Assembly: GCF_015234305.1 (NCBI RefSeq)
Contig: NZ_JADGMI010000005.1
Span: forward strand, 62,001 to 126,000
DNA from: Superficieibacter sp. 1612_C1
GTDB taxonomy: Bacteria; Pseudomonadota; Gammaproteobacteria; Enterobacterales; Enterobacteriaceae
DNA: 64,000 nucleotides
Direction: 5' to 3'
The notes under the pieces were generated by a model that did no database searches, was not told the origin of the DNA, and worked only from the letters and a program-made list of their open reading frames with translations. Below, in pieces: positions 19,598 to 29,905 of the stretch (within the stretch, counting starts at the first letter, position 1; the number at the start of each line of letters is the position of its first letter). Both the position numbers and the translations under genes were made by a program.

Positions 19598-20520
19598 GCG
19601 CGATCTCCTTGCTTATCATGAACCAGTGAAACAAACAGCTCTTCCAGGCGGTTCGCCTTATTACGCATGCTCAGTACCTGAATGCCCTGCGCGCTGAGCT
19701 GGCTGAACACGCTATTAATGCCCTGCTCACGCAGCACTTCGACCTCCAGGGTGGAGGTATCGACCAGCCGGTACTGATAACCTTCGAGTTTCGGCAGCGG
19801 GCTTTTCTGCGCCAGATCGAGAATGAAGGTTTCCGACTTCAGCTTGGCGAGCAGATTTTTCATTGAGGTGTTTTCCACCAGCTCGCCGTTCTGGATAATA
19901 CCGATGTTACGACACAGCATTTCCGCCTCTTCCAGATAGTGCGTGGTGAGGATGATCGTGGTGCCTTTGTCGTTTAAATCCTTTAAAAATCCCCACATCG
20001 AGCGGCGAAGTTCGATATCGACACCTGCGGTGGGTTCATCAAGAATTAACAGTTTTGGCTCATGCATCAACGCGCGGGCGATCATCAGACGCCGTTTCAT
20101 GCCTCCCGAGAGCATCCGTGCACGTTCGTCACGTTTTTCCCACAGATCGAGCTGTTTTAGGTATTTTTCGCTGCGTTCAACCGCTTGTTTATGTTCAACG
20201 CCGTAGTAACCCGCCTGATGAACGACAATCTGCTGCACGGTTTCAAAGGGGTTGAAGTTAAACTCCTGCGGCACCAGACCAAGCTGGCGTTTGGCGTTGA
20301 CCACATCTTTTTCCAGATCGTAGCCAAACACGCTTACCCGCCCGGAGGTCTTGTTTACCAAAGAACTGATAATGCCGATAGTGGTCGACTTCCCCGCCCC
20401 GTTAGGCCCCAGAAGCGCGTAAAAATCTCCCGCTTCTACCTGTAAATCAATCCCGCGCAGCGCCTGTACGCCGCCGGGATACGTCTTTTTAAGCTGCTCA
20501 ATTTCCAGTGCAATGGTCAT
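19594..20520 (-). CDS. yadG: ABC exporter ATP-binding protein YadG
   Basis: 308 residues with Walker A GPNGAGKST, signature LSGGMKRR and Walker B LLILDEPTAG. First gene of the yadGH operon, divergent from can across about 110 nt. It is the ATPase for YadH; the C-terminal extension after about residue 220 is typical of DrrA-type subunits. Confidence 0.95.
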   Translation of the reverse strand: MTIALEIEQLKKTYPGGVQALRGIDLQVEAGDFYALLGPNGAGKSTTIGIISSLVNKTSGRVSVFGYDLEKDVVNAKRQLGLVPQEFNFNPFETVQQIVVHQAGYYGVEHKQAVERSEKYLKQLDLWEKRDERARMLSGGMKRRLMIARALMHEPKLLILDEPTAGVDIELRRSMWGFLKDLNDKGTTIILTTHYLEEAEMLCRNIGIIQNGELVENTSMKNLLAKLKSETFILDLAQKSPLPKLEGYQYRLVDTSTLEVEVLREQGINSVFSQLSAQGIQVLSMRNKANRLEELFVSLVHDKQGDRA

Positions 20521-20628
20521 GAATTTTTACTTACCTTACGTTCTGACACTTTATATGTGGTTTAAATAATCCCGCGGTTGACCTATATTAGCTCAACGCA
20601 ATTATTTGGTTACAGGTCGTTAACCTCC

Positions 20629-21291
20629 ATGAAAGATATAGATACACTCATCAGTAACAACGCACTATGGTCAAAAATGCTGGTGGAAGAGGATCCCGGA
20701 TTTTTCGAAACGCTGGCGCAGGCACAAAAGCCGCGTTTTCTGTGGATTGGATGCTCCGATAGCCGCGTTCCCGCAGAACGTCTGACCGGGCTTGAGCCGG
20801 GTGAACTGTTTGTCCACCGTAACGTGGCCAACCTGGTGATCCACACCGATCTTAACTGCCTCTCCGTGGTTCAGTACGCCGTTGACGTACTGGAAGTTGA
20901 ACATATTATCATTTGCGGCCACTCCGGTTGCGGCGGTATCCAGGCTGCGGTAGAAAACCCTGAGCTGGGTTTGATTAATAACTGGCTACTGCATATCCGC
21001 GACATCTGGCTTAAACATAGCTCGCTGTTGGGAGAAATGCCCGAAGAGCAACACCTGGACGCGCTCTACCAATTAAACGTAATGGAGCAGGTCTATAACC
21101 TGGGGCACTCCACCATTATGCAGTCAGCGTGGAAACGCGGACAGAATGTGACCATTCACGGCTGGGCGTACAGTATCAATGATGGCCTGCTGCGCGATCT
21201 TGACGTTACCGCGACTAACCGCGAGTCGCTGGAGCAGCACTACCGCAGGGGCGTTTCCAACTTGCGTCTGAAATACGTTAATCAAGAATAG
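20629..21291 (+). CDS. can: Beta-carbonic anhydrase Can
   Basis: 220-residue zinc enzyme interconverting CO2 and bicarbonate, needed for growth at ambient CO2. Zinc ligands Cys42, Asp44 (CSDSR), His98 and Cys101 (GHSGCGG) are present; residue 99 is Ser instead of the Tyr I recall in E. coli, which is common in other beta-CAs. The frame opens at 20578 but ATG 20629 ([10 protein letters not shown]) matches E. coli. Confidence 0.97.
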   Translation: MKDIDTLISNNALWSKMLVEEDPGFFETLAQAQKPRFLWIGCSDSRVPAERLTGLEPGELFVHRNVANLVIHTDLNCLSVVQYAVDVLEVEHIIICGHSGCGGIQAAVENPELGLINNWLLHIRDIWLKHSSLLGEMPEEQHLDALYQLNVMEQVYNLGHSTIMQSAWKRGQNVTIHGWAYSINDGLLRDLDVTATNRESLEQHYRRGVSNLRLKYVNQE

Positions 21292-21314
21292 TCCTTCAGG
21301 CACCGTGCCCTTTC

Positions 21315-21453
21315 TGCCGGGCGGCGCAAGCTTGCCCGGCCTACAAGCTGTACCAGACGCCTCCAGATCGTAGGCCTGATAAGCGCAGCGCCATCAGGCA
21401 TCACACCAGCCATCCTCAACCCGTAGGCCTGATAAGCGCAGCGCCATAAGGCA
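21315..21453. repeat. BIME: three REP units between can and hpt
   Basis: One inverted unit (21315-21344, ending CCCGGCCTAC) and two direct units starting GTAGGCCTGATAAGCGC (21370-21400 and 21423-21453) fill the gap between the convergent can and hpt genes. Confidence 0.88.
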
Positions 21454-21467
21454 TTCACGCGTCTGGC

Positions 21468-22004
21468 TTATTCGTCCAGCAACACCACTTTGCCTACGTA
21501 CGGCAAATGGCGATAACGCTGAGCGTAATCAATCCCGTATCCCACCACAAACTCATCCGGAATCGAAAAACCGACGTACTCGACGTTAACCTCCACCTCA
21601 CGGCGTGACGGTTTGTCCAGCAGCGTACAAATCGCCAGCGACTTCGGCTCGCGCAGGCTTAAAATTTCACGCACTTTCGACAGCGTATTGCCAGAGTCGA
21701 TGATGTCCTCCACGATCAGCACGTCCTTACCCCGAATATCCTCATCCAGATCCTTAAGGATTTTGACGTCGCGGGTGGTGGACATGCCGCTGCCGTAACT
21801 GGAAGCGGTCATAAAATCGACTTCGTGAGGCACCTGCACTTCACGGCACAGGTCGGCCATAAACATAAACGAGCCGCGCAGCAGCCCCACCAGCACCATT
21901 TCGCTGCCGCTATCTTTGTAATGCTCGGTAATCTGACGACCCAGCTCGGCGATACGGGTTTTGATTTCCGTTTCCGGGATCATCACTTCAACAGTATGTT
22001 TCAT
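21468..22004 (-). CDS. hpt: Hypoxanthine phosphoribosyltransferase Hpt
   Basis: Purine salvage: converts hypoxanthine (and guanine) plus PRPP to nucleotides. 178 residues, as in E. coli. The PRPP-binding motif is [13 protein letters not shown], and the flexible loop segment SSYGSGM is present. Divergent from gcd, with which it shares a 205-nt promoter region containing a CRP-like site. Confidence 0.97.
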   Translation of the reverse strand: MKHTVEVMIPETEIKTRIAELGRQITEHYKDSGSEMVLVGLLRGSFMFMADLCREVQVPHEVDFMTASSYGSGMSTTRDVKILKDLDEDIRGKDVLIVEDIIDSGNTLSKVREILSLREPKSLAICTLLDKPSRREVEVNVEYVGFSIPDEFVVGYGIDYAQRYRHLPYVGKVVLLDE

Positions 22005-22132
22005 TTAACTAACCATATGATTTTCAGGTAAATCACTCAACACAACGCCATCAGGCAACCGCATTGATTAGTAAGCCCCGCAGTATACCAGTAAAACAAT
22101 TTTAGCGGGGGAAAGCGTAAGAAAGCTCATTT

Positions 22133-22148
22133 TGTGATGACGATCACA
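22133..22148. promoter_or_regulatory. CRP-binding site between hpt and gcd
   Basis: TGTGA-N6-TCACA is a perfect match to both conserved half-sites of the CRP operator. It is 62 nt upstream of the gcd ATG and about 130 nt from the hpt ATG. Cyclic-AMP control of gcd is reported in E. coli. No bound-state evidence is available here. Confidence 0.8.
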
Positions 22149-22209
22149 CATGTTAAATCCTATAATTAATTGCTATCAGAATATTAATTAATTTAACGAG
22201 TGTCCTTTT

Positions 22210-24600
22210 ATGGCAGAAATAAAACCACATAAGTCACGCATTTTAGTGACTTTAACAGCGCTGTTCGCCGCTTTTTGCGGACTTTATCTGTTAATTGGCG
22301 GGGTCTGGCTGGTCGCGATTGGCGGCTCCTGGTACTACCCCATCGCAGGCATTATCATGCTGGGAGTGACCTGGCTGCTGTGGCGCAGCAAACGCTCGGC
22401 GCTGTGGCTCTATGCCGCGCTGCTGCTGGGTTCAATGATATGGGGCGTCTGGGAGGTCGGTTTTGACTTCTGGGCGCTGACGCCGCGCAGCGACATCCTG
22501 GTCTTCTTCGGCATCTGGCTGATCCTGCCGTTTGTCTGGCGTCGGCTGATTTTCCCTTCCGGCGGCGCGGTAGCGGCGCTGGTGGTGGCACTGCTAATCA
22601 GCGGCGGCATTCTGACCTGGGCGGGCTTTAACGATCCGCAGGAAGTGAAAGGTACCCTGAGTGCCGACGCCACGCCTGCCGCGCCGATCTCGGCAGTAGC
22701 CGATCAGGACTGGCCTGCTTACGGCCGCAATCAGGAAGGCCAGCGCTACTCTCCGCTTAAACAGATCAATGCTGATAACGTGCACAAGCTGAAAGAAGCA
22801 TGGGTGTTCCGCACCGGCGATCTGAAAAAAGAGAATGATTCGGGTGAAGTAACCAACGAAGTGACGCCGATTAAAGTTGGCGACACGCTTTATCTGTGTA
22901 CTGCGCACCAGCGTCTGTTCGCGCTGGATGCCGCCACCGGTAAAGAAAAATGGCATTTCGATCCGCAGCTGAATTCAACACCATCCTTCCAGCATGTCAC
23001 ATGCCGCGGTGTGTCGTATCATGAAGCGAAAGCGGACACCGCACCGGCAAACGTGATGGCGGACTGCCCGCGTCGTATTATTCTGCCGGTCAACGATGGT
23101 CGCCTGTTTGCACTAAACGCCGATACCGGCAAGCTGTGCGAATCTTTCGCCAACAAAGGTATTCTGAACCTGCAAACCAATATGCCGGATCAGACACCGG
23201 GGCTGTATGAGCCAACGTCACCGCCGATCATTACTGACAGAGCAATTGTGATTGCCGGTTCGGTCACCGATAACTTCTCGGTGCGTGAAACGTCGGGCGT
23301 GATCCGTGGCTTTGACGTTAATACCGGTGACCTGCTTTGGGCGTTTGATCCAGGCGCGAAAGATCCAAATGCGATTCCGTCGGATGAGCATACCTTCACC
23401 TTCAACTCCCCGAACTCGTGGGCACCCGCGGCCTATGACGCCAAACTGGATCTGGTTTATCTGCCGATGGGCGTGACCACGCCGGATATCTGGGGCGGCA
23501 ACCGCACGCCAGAGCAGGAGCGTTACGCCAGCTCTATCGTCGCGCTGAATGCCACCACCGGTAAGCTGGCCTGGAGCTACCAGACCGTTCACCACGATCT
23601 GTGGGATATGGATATGCCATCCCAGCCGACGCTGGCGGATATTACGGTCAATGGCCAGACGGTACCGGTGGTTTATGCTCCTGCGAAAACCGGTAACATC
23701 TTCGTGCTGGATCGTCGTAACGGCGAACTGGTGGTACCGGCACCGGAAAAACCGGTTCCGCAGGGCGCGGCAAAAGGCGATTATGTCAGCAAAACCCAGC
23801 CGTTCTCCGACCTCAGCTTCCGTCCGAAGAAAAATCTGAGCGGCGCGGACATGTGGGGCGCGACCATGTTTGACCAGCTGGTCTGCCGGGTCATTTTCCA
23901 GCAGATGCGCTATGAAGGCATCTTCACGCCGCCGTCCGAACAGGGCACGCTGGTGTTCCCGGGCAACCTGGGGATGTTCGAGTGGGGCGGTATCTCCGTC
24001 GATCCGAACCGTCAGGTAGCCATTGCAAACCCGATGGCGCTGCCGTTTGTCTCGAAACTGATGCCGCGTGGTCCGGGCAATCCGATGGAGCAGCCGAAAG
24101 ACGCGCAGGGTAGCGGTACGGAAGCCGGTATTCAGCCGCAGTACGGCGTGCCGTACGGCGTAACCCTGAATCCGTTCCTGTCGCCGTTTGGTTTGCCGTG
24201 TAAACAGCCTGCCTGGGGTTATATCTCCGCGCTGGATCTGAAAACCAACGAAGTGGTATGGAAAAAACGTATTGGTACGCCGCGCGACAGCCTGCCGTTC
24301 TCAATGCCGTTTAAAGTGCCGTTTAACCTTGGTATGCCGATGCTGGGCGGTCCTATTTCCACGGCCGGTAACGTGCTGTTTATTGGCGCAACCGCAGATA
24401 ACTACCTGCGTGCTTATAACATGAGCAACGGTGATAAGCTGTGGGAAGGCCGTCTGCCTGCGGGCGGACAAGCAACGCCGATGACCTACGAAGCGAATGG
24501 CAAGCAGTATGTTGTCATCTCTGCGGGCGGTCATGGTTCGTTTGGTACGAAGATGGGCGACTATATCGTGGCCTATGCGTTGCCGGACGACGAGAAGTAA
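22210..24600 (+). CDS. gcd: PQQ-dependent membrane glucose dehydrogenase Gcd
   Basis: Oxidises glucose to gluconolactone in the periplasm and passes electrons to ubiquinone. 796 residues, as in E. coli: five N-terminal transmembrane segments (about 10-140), then an eight-bladed PQQ propeller (WPAYGRNQEGQRYSPL, WSYQTVHHDLWDMD, AGGHGSFGT). No PQQ synthesis genes are in the window, so holoenzyme may depend on external PQQ. Confidence 0.96.
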   Translation: MAEIKPHKSRILVTLTALFAAFCGLYLLIGGVWLVAIGGSWYYPIAGIIMLGVTWLLWRSKRSALWLYAALLLGSMIWGVWEVGFDFWALTPRSDILVFFGIWLILPFVWRRLIFPSGGAVAALVVALLISGGILTWAGFNDPQEVKGTLSADATPAAPISAVADQDWPAYGRNQEGQRYSPLKQINADNVHKLKEAWVFRTGDLKKENDSGEVTNEVTPIKVGDTLYLCTAHQRLFALDAATGKEKWHFDPQLNSTPSFQHVTCRGVSYHEAKADTAPANVMADCPRRIILPVNDGRLFALNADTGKLCESFANKGILNLQTNMPDQTPGLYEPTSPPIITDRAIVIAGSVTDNFSVRETSGVIRGFDVNTGDLLWAFDPGAKDPNAIPSDEHTFTFNSPNSWAPAAYDAKLDLVYLPMGVTTPDIWGGNRTPEQERYASSIVALNATTGKLAWSYQTVHHDLWDMDMPSQPTLADITVNGQTVPVVYAPAKTGNIFVLDRRNGELVVPAPEKPVPQGAAKGDYVSKTQPFSDLSFRPKKNLSGADMWGATMFDQLVCRVIFQQMRYEGIFTPPSEQGTLVFPGNLGMFEWGGISVDPNRQVAIANPMALPFVSKLMPRGPGNPMEQPKDAQGSGTEAGIQPQYGVPYGVTLNPFLSPFGLPCKQPAWGYISALDLKTNEVVWKKRIGTPRDSLPFSMPFKVPFNLGMPMLGGPISTAGNVLFIGATADNYLRAYNMSNGDKLWEGRLPAGGQATPMTYEANGKQYVVISAGGHGSFGTKMGDYIVAYALPDDEK

Positions 24601-24609
24601 GTTATCCCT

Positions 24610-24632
24610 CCCCTCTTCCGCCGGAAGGGGGG
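24610..24632 (+). terminator. Hairpin after gcd
   Basis: CCCC-TC-TTCC / GGAA-GGGG pairing around GCC directly follows the gcd stop, with a short T/A tail. It is a plausible gcd terminator. Confidence 0.5.
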
Positions 24633-24660
24633 AATAATTTACAGCCGCGCGTGTAAACCT

Positions 24661-24820
24661 GCCGGGTGGCGGCTTCGCCTTACCCGGCCTACCCACCCCA
24701 TTATATCAAGCTGTTGTCCCCCCCGCAGGCCCGCGTAAGCGTAGCGCCACCGGGTAAAACGCACACCTCACTCAACGTCGTACCCCCCGTAGGCCCGCGT
24801 AAGCGCAGCGCCACCGGGCA
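24661..24820. repeat. BIME: three REP units between gcd and citG
   Basis: An inverted unit (24661-24692) and two direct units (24725-24755 and 24789-24820) of the GTAGGCCCGCGTAAGCG...CCACCGGG type lie in the gap where gcd and citG converge, marking the left edge of the inserted citrate module. Confidence 0.85.
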
Positions 24821-24836
24821 AAACGCCAACGGGCTT

Positions 24837-25637
24837 TCAGCACTGTCCTAACACCCACGCCACCGATAACAAATCCGCGCTGCCGCCGGGACTTAAATGT
24901 CGCCCTATGAGCGCCTGGTCCATTTTTTCCAGCGCCTCGCCATCCCAGCCGTTGGTTAACAATCGTCTTGCATAATCCTGCACGTAGCGCAGCCCGCTTA
25001 TCCCCCCGCGTGACACCAGATTACTGTCCGGATTCACCGCCATCAGGCGCAGCAGCATTTCATGTTGTCGGTCACGTCGCCAGTGCGGCAGAATCGACCG
25101 CACGGTGGCAAAACCGCTCTCCGCCTCACCGCGCGCGCCCGTCAGGCCGAATTGTTGAAATTGCCGCTCGCCCGCCGTTGCCGCGACGCTGCGCGTACCC
25201 AATTCCCGCGAGACCAGGCCACGGCAAATTTCACTCACTTCATGGCACAGGCTATTCACATTGACAACGGCAACCCGCCCGGCGGCAAAACAGAGTAGCC
25301 CGAGGGCAAATACGCCGCCTTTATGCGTGTTAATCCCGCCAGTGGCGTTATACATTGCCTGTTCGCAGGCAATGCCCATCGGGCGTAAAAGGCGTAACTG
25401 CATATCGGCAGGTTTATTCGCGTGCTCCACTCCCAGCTCGGCAAAGCGTGCAAACCACGGCGCAATCGCTTCAATACTGCGCACAAATAGCGCATGATCC
25501 ATATCGTGATGGGAACCGTTGTTAAGCCGATCTACCAGCCCCGGCTTGGGCGTCAGATCCAGTTCGTGCCACAGCGCGTCTTCTGCCAGCTGCGGCACGT
25601 TGATAACGCGCGGGTTAGTCGCGAGCAAACCAGTCAT
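24837..25637 (-). CDS. citG: Triphosphoribosyl-dephospho-CoA synthase CitG
   Basis: Makes 2'-(5''-triphosphoribosyl)-3'-dephospho-CoA, the precursor of the citrate lyase prosthetic group. Family motifs include TPKPGLVDR, GINTHKGGVFALGLL, LTGARGEAE and SPGGSADLL. At 266 residues it is shorter than E. coli CitG (292), mainly at the N-terminus. The start overlaps the citX 3' end by 23 nt. Last gene of the cit operon. Confidence 0.94.
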   Translation of the reverse strand: MTGLLATNPRVINVPQLAEDALWHELDLTPKPGLVDRLNNGSHHDMDHALFVRSIEAIAPWFARFAELGVEHANKPADMQLRLLRPMGIACEQAMYNATGGINTHKGGVFALGLLCFAAGRVAVVNVNSLCHEVSEICRGLVSRELGTRSVAATAGERQFQQFGLTGARGEAESGFATVRSILPHWRRDRQHEMLLRLMAVNPDSNLVSRGGISGLRYVQDYARRLLTNGWDGEALEKMDQALIGRHLSPGGSADLLSVAWVLGQC

Positions 25638-26154
25638 CGACCATTTTCTCCACCCGCACCACTACCTGTTCCACCGGATGACGCCGCGAGCGGGCGCAGG
25701 CGTGAGCGGGTTCGTCGCAGATCAGACAGCGACGCATGTGCGATCCCAGCGACAGCCGTCCGACATGCCCCGCTTTCGGGCAGATCACATCCAGATCCCA
25801 CAATCGGCCCAGCGGATGTGTTTGCTCCAGCGCCGCGCAGTGAGCCTTAATTTCCGGGGCCTGGTGCGCCACGCACCACATCGCTTCCGGCCCTGTCGGC
25901 AACCATAAAACCTGCCTGTCGAGCACCTGCCAGTGATGCTGCCACAGCATCTGGTCGCACATCTGTAATGCCACGCCCATCGTATTGCGATAGCGCAGGC
26001 TGTCTTTAATTTCGCCGGGGGTGACCAGCGTCAGGGAGATCACCGGTTGTTGATAGTGCGTGAGCCAGTCAGCCTGCCGTGCCGCGCGACGCTCTTTCGC
26101 CGCCAGCAGCGCATCAAGACTGACACCCGCACGCACGGGTGTCGCAGTTTCCAT
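25615..26154 (-). CDS. citX: Apo-citrate lyase phosphoribosyl-dephospho-CoA transferase CitX
   Basis: Transfers the prosthetic group onto the acyl-carrier subunit CitD. 179 residues with the family segments TPGEIKDS, DLDVICP and RRCLIC. ATG 26154 shares its A with the citF stop (TAATG), so the two are coupled. CitX and CitG are separate genes here, as in E. coli; in Klebsiella-type clusters they are arranged differently. Confidence 0.94.
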   Translation of the reverse strand: METATPVRAGVSLDALLAAKERRAARQADWLTHYQQPVISLTLVTPGEIKDSLRYRNTMGVALQMCDQMLWQHHWQVLDRQVLWLPTGPEAMWCVAHQAPEIKAHCAALEQTHPLGRLWDLDVICPKAGHVGRLSLGSHMRRCLICDEPAHACARSRRHPVEQVVVRVEKMVDDWFARD

Positions 26155-27677
26155 TATTCACACTCCTTTACCTGTCGAACGGTATCGATCACGCTGCCAT
26201 CACGGTAGCGGATCACGCCGACGATCTTATCGGTAAATTCTATGGGTTTTGGTGCGCCGGTTAACGAAATGGCGCGTTCATACAGCGCGTTGATATCAAT
26301 AACGTTCAGCCCTGCCGCGACCAGGCGCTGACGGATCTCCGGCCGGGCCGGGTTAACCGCAATTCCGTGGTCGGTAACCAGTACATCAATGCTTTCGCCG
26401 GGTGTCAGGCGCGTCGTCACCCGCTTCACTACCGTCGGGATGCGGCTGCGCAGCAGCGGCGCAACCACAATCGTCAGGTTAGCTGCCGCCGCCACGTCGC
26501 AGTGTCCGCCGGATGCGCCGCGCATCACGCCGTCTGAACCGGTGATCACGTTAACGTTGAAATCGACGTCAATCTCCAGCGCGCTGAGGATCACCACGTC
26601 CAGCTGGTCACAGCTGGTGGCTTTGCTACCGGGATTGGCGTAGACGTTGGTGGAGATCTCCACGTGGTGCGGGTTACGCGCCAGCGAGGCCGCCGCCTGA
26701 CCATCAAAGCACTGGGTGTCGAGCAGTTTTTCGATCAGCCCTTTTTCATGCAGATCCACCAGGCTGCCGGTGATCCCGCCCAGCGCGAAACGGGCTTTTA
26801 CGCCGTTGCGCTCCATCTTCTCTTCCATAAAACGGGTACAGGCGGTCGCCGCCGCGCCGGAACCGGTCTGCATCGAGAAACCGTTTTTGAAATAGCCGGA
26901 GTGCTCAATGACGTCCGCCGCATAGCGGGCGATCATTAACTCACGCGGGTTGCTGGTGACGCGCGCCGCGCCGACGCTGATTTTCGCCGCATCGCCAACG
27001 CTTTCGACCTGAACGATATAATCCACCTGGTCCTGCCCCAGGCTGGCGGGCATATTGGGGAACGGCACAATCTCTTCCGTAAGCAGCACAACCCGACGGG
27101 CAAACTGCGCATCCACCATCGCGTAGCCGAGCGACCCGCAGCAGGATTTACCCTGCGTGCCGTTGGCGTTGCCAAACTCATCGCTGCACGGTACGCCGAG
27201 AAAAGCGACATCAATGTTCAGTTCGCCATCCTGAAGCAGTTTGACGCGCCCACCGTGGGAGTGGATTTGAACCGGCTCGTCCATCAGGCCATGCGAGATG
27301 GCATCCGCCAGTTTGCCGCGCATTCCGGAGGTGTAAATACGGGTAATGACGCCGCTTTTGATGTGCTCAATCAGCGCATCGTTGCAGGTCATCAGGGAAC
27401 TGGACGCCAGGGTCAGATTTTTAAAGCCCATCTGCGCCAGCAGCGCGACCACATTATTAATGACCCGGTCCCCCTCGCGAAACGCGTGATGGAAGGAAAT
27501 GGTCATTCCGTCCTTAAGCCCGCTGCGGATCACCGCCTGCTCCAGCGATGCGCACAGCTTACGGTGATGTTTAGCGTCATTATCGGCAAGCCAGGGCGTG
27601 GCGCTGTGGGCCGTATCAAAGGGTTTCAGATCCCGCAAATGGGGAAAATTAACGTGAAGAAGTTCTGTCTGATTCAT
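26154..27677 (-). CDS. citF: Citrate lyase alpha subunit CitF
   Basis: Citrate:acetyl-ACP transferase subunit, 507 residues (E. coli 510). The frame opens at 27821, but ATG 27677 (MNQTELLHVNF) lies 10 nt after the citE stop with a normal ribosome site. Conserved segments SFHHAFREGD, SHGGRVKLL and GASGGHCDVAAAANLTIV are present. Confidence 0.96.
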   Translation of the reverse strand: MNQTELLHVNFPHLRDLKPFDTAHSATPWLADNDAKHHRKLCASLEQAVIRSGLKDGMTISFHHAFREGDRVINNVVALLAQMGFKNLTLASSSLMTCNDALIEHIKSGVITRIYTSGMRGKLADAISHGLMDEPVQIHSHGGRVKLLQDGELNIDVAFLGVPCSDEFGNANGTQGKSCCGSLGYAMVDAQFARRVVLLTEEIVPFPNMPASLGQDQVDYIVQVESVGDAAKISVGAARVTSNPRELMIARYAADVIEHSGYFKNGFSMQTGSGAAATACTRFMEEKMERNGVKARFALGGITGSLVDLHEKGLIEKLLDTQCFDGQAAASLARNPHHVEISTNVYANPGSKATSCDQLDVVILSALEIDVDFNVNVITGSDGVMRGASGGHCDVAAAANLTIVVAPLLRSRIPTVVKRVTTRLTPGESIDVLVTDHGIAVNPARPEIRQRLVAAGLNVIDINALYERAISLTGAPKPIEFTDKIVGVIRYRDGSVIDTVRQVKECE

Positions 27678-27687
27678 TGCTTTATCC

Positions 27688-28563
27688 TTAACGACGTACG
27701 CCGGACGCGGCGGCGCGTTCCAGCACCCGCTGTGCGTGATCGATAATCGGCGCATCCACCATTTTGCCGTTGAGCGATACCACGCCCAGTCCGTTACGCT
27801 CGCCCTCTTCTGCCGCTTCAATCACTAATTTCGCGTGATCGACCTCCTGCTGCGTGGGCGCGTAAGCGTTATGCAGCAGATCGATCTGCCGCGGATTAAT
27901 CAGCGATTTGCCGTTAAAGCCCATTTTGCGGATCAATTCGACCTCGCGCAGGAACCCGGCTTCGTCGTTGACGTCCGACCATACGACATCGAAAGCATCA
28001 ATACCGGCGGCGCGCGCGGCGTGCAGCACGGCGCAGCGGGCGTAAAACAGTTCGGTGCCGTCGCCGCGCTCGGTTTGCATATCCATTACGTAGTCGAAGG
28101 CCGCCAGCGCAATACCAATCAGGCGCGGCGTACTACGGGCAATGGCTACCGCGTTAATCACGCCGATTGCCGATTCAATGGCGGCCATCACGCGGGTTGA
28201 GCCCACTTCGCGACCACAGTCACGCTCAATGCGCTCCAGGTGGCCTTCGAGTTCAAAGATATCGTCCGGGGTATCGGTTTTTGGCAGGCGGATAACATCC
28301 ACGCCGCCCCGCACCGCCGCTTCCAGATCCAGCAGGCCGAACGGCGTGCTCAGCGGATTAATACGCACCACGGTTTCGATATCCTGATACATCGGATGCT
28401 GGAGCGCATGGTAGACCAGCAGACGAGCGGTATCTTTCTCCCGCAGCGCCACGGCGTCTTCCAGGTCAAACATGATGGAGTCCGGACGATAGATAAAGGC
28501 GGTGGAGAGCATGGCAGCGTTAGCGCCCGGCAGGAACAGCATGCTGCGACGGAGTTTGCTCAT
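27688..28563 (-). CDS. citE: Citrate lyase beta subunit CitE
   Basis: Citryl-ACP lyase subunit that releases oxaloacetate. 291 residues, TIM-barrel CitE family, with [18 protein letters not shown], and the metal-binding ES/D region ([19 protein letters not shown]). Start overlaps the citD stop (ATGA). Confidence 0.96.
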   Translation of the reverse strand: MSKLRRSMLFLPGANAAMLSTAFIYRPDSIMFDLEDAVALREKDTARLLVYHALQHPMYQDIETVVRINPLSTPFGLLDLEAAVRGGVDVIRLPKTDTPDDIFELEGHLERIERDCGREVGSTRVMAAIESAIGVINAVAIARSTPRLIGIALAAFDYVMDMQTERGDGTELFYARCAVLHAARAAGIDAFDVVWSDVNDEAGFLREVELIRKMGFNGKSLINPRQIDLLHNAYAPTQQEVDHAKLVIEAAEEGERNGLGVVSLNGKMVDAPIIDHAQRVLERAAASGVRR

Positions 28564-28853
28564 GACAGCGCCCTCCAGTTGATAACCTGTTCTTCGCCAG
28601 CACGCAGTAATGCCCCCTGGAGACGGGCGCGGATCACACAGTCCAGCGCGCCTTTATCTTCAATAATAATCAGCCCCTGGCGCACCTCCATTGCCTGCAA
28701 GGTCTCCTCAACGACCCGGCGGATTTGATCGCCAAACTGCTTCATCACTTCACTGTGGATGATAATCTCCAGCTCGCCGTCGGCGGGGGCGATTTTCACC
28801 ATCAGGTCGCTGGATTCCTGCGTACCGGCCAGCGCCTCCCTTACAATTTTCAT
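28560..28853 (-). CDS. citD: Citrate lyase acyl carrier protein CitD (gamma)
   Basis: 97 residues carrying the 2'-(5''-phosphoribosyl)-3'-dephospho-CoA arm on Ser14 (AGTQESSD; the Ser aligns with Ser14 of E. coli CitD). The open frame extends into citC, but ATG 28853 is the only start that fits family length. [13 protein letters not shown] is the conserved C-terminal segment. Confidence 0.95.
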   Translation of the reverse strand: MKIVREALAGTQESSDLMVKIAPADGELEIIIHSEVMKQFGDQIRRVVEETLQAMEVRQGLIIIEDKGALDCVIRARLQGALLRAGEEQVINWRALS

Positions 28854-28869
28854 AATGCCTTCCTGAATG

Positions 28870-29892
28870 TTAAACGGCTTCCGCGCTGCGGTAATGCGCT
28901 TCAAGGTGCGCGAAAGTCGATTCCGGAACGATTTCCTGAATACGAGAAAACCGTTCTGTTTTAAGTAAGCGGCGTACTTCTGAAGCCGAAATAGGATTTC
29001 CGGCAGCCTTAATGCGCGGCAGTTCCACCACCTCAATACGGTCGCTTAACAGCGTATGTAGCGTCTGGTTGTACTGGCGGGTAACGTCGCAGAACGGCTC
29101 CGATCCGACGAAGCGGTGGGTAATGCCCAGCGCCGGAGCGATGCGATCGCGAAAAATCAGCGCGTCGATCTCGCTCCACGCCTGCTGCACCTTTCCGCTC
29201 TCCTTGAGAAAATAGGCCGGAAACGTGGCGCGGGAGATGATGTATTGCGAGCCTTCATGCACCGTCACGTTCGGCAGATGGGCGACGCCCGCGCGCACCA
29301 TTCTCAGCCGATCGGCAAACGGGAAAAACGACGCATCTTCCTGCACCACAAACAGATGCAGCCAGTTGCAGCGCTGCGCGGCCTGCTCCACCAGATAACG
29401 ATGCCCGAGCGTAAACGGGTTGGCGTTCATCACGATTGCCCCAATCCGTTCGCCGGGCTGACGCTGCTTTTGTAGCAAACGACAATAGCGGGCGATTCCC
29501 TGCGGCGTGTTCTCCATCAGCACCGCATTGTTGCCGCTTTGCGCTACTGGCCAGAAGCCGCTGCGGGCAAAGCGTTCTTTATTGCACGGGCGGGTGCACA
29601 GGAAGAGATGGAAATGGCCGCGGGTCAGCGCGGCATTCTCCACTTCCGCCAGCAGGCGCGCGCTCAGGTTTTCCCCGCGCTGCGTCTCATCCACCGCCAC
29701 GCATTTAATGACGTTGGCGGCGAGCCCGGCGCAGCCGACCAGGCGAGAACCGGACCAGGCCTCAACAAACAGCGAAATATCGCTATCTAATCCCAAACCG
29801 CTGTCCGCCAGCAAAAGACGGATCTGACGCAACCGTTCGGGGTGTTGCGAAACGAACGTCAGGCGGAAGTCGATATCGGTTTGCGAGTACAT
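28870..29892 (-). CDS. citC: [Citrate (pro-3S)-lyase] ligase CitC
   Basis: Acetylates the prosthetic group of CitD with ATP and acetate to activate citrate lyase. 340 residues: an N-terminal GNAT-like region (about 1-130) and a nucleotidyltransferase domain with the HxGH motif in NPFTLGHRYL and the ISASEVRRLL segment. ATG 29892, 13 nt after the FAH gene. Confidence 0.95.
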   Translation of the reverse strand: MYSQTDIDFRLTFVSQHPERLRQIRLLLADSGLGLDSDISLFVEAWSGSRLVGCAGLAANVIKCVAVDETQRGENLSARLLAEVENAALTRGHFHLFLCTRPCNKERFARSGFWPVAQSGNNAVLMENTPQGIARYCRLLQKQRQPGERIGAIVMNANPFTLGHRYLVEQAAQRCNWLHLFVVQEDASFFPFADRLRMVRAGVAHLPNVTVHEGSQYIISRATFPAYFLKESGKVQQAWSEIDALIFRDRIAPALGITHRFVGSEPFCDVTRQYNQTLHTLLSDRIEVVELPRIKAAGNPISASEVRRLLKTERFSRIQEIVPESTFAHLEAHYRSAEAV

Positions 29893-29905
29893 CGTGCCGC
29901 CTTAC

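Noticed and set aside
21315-21453. CRISPR-like array from regularly repeated palindromes
   Set aside because: Units are REP elements in mixed orientation with uneven spacing, and no cas genes are present.
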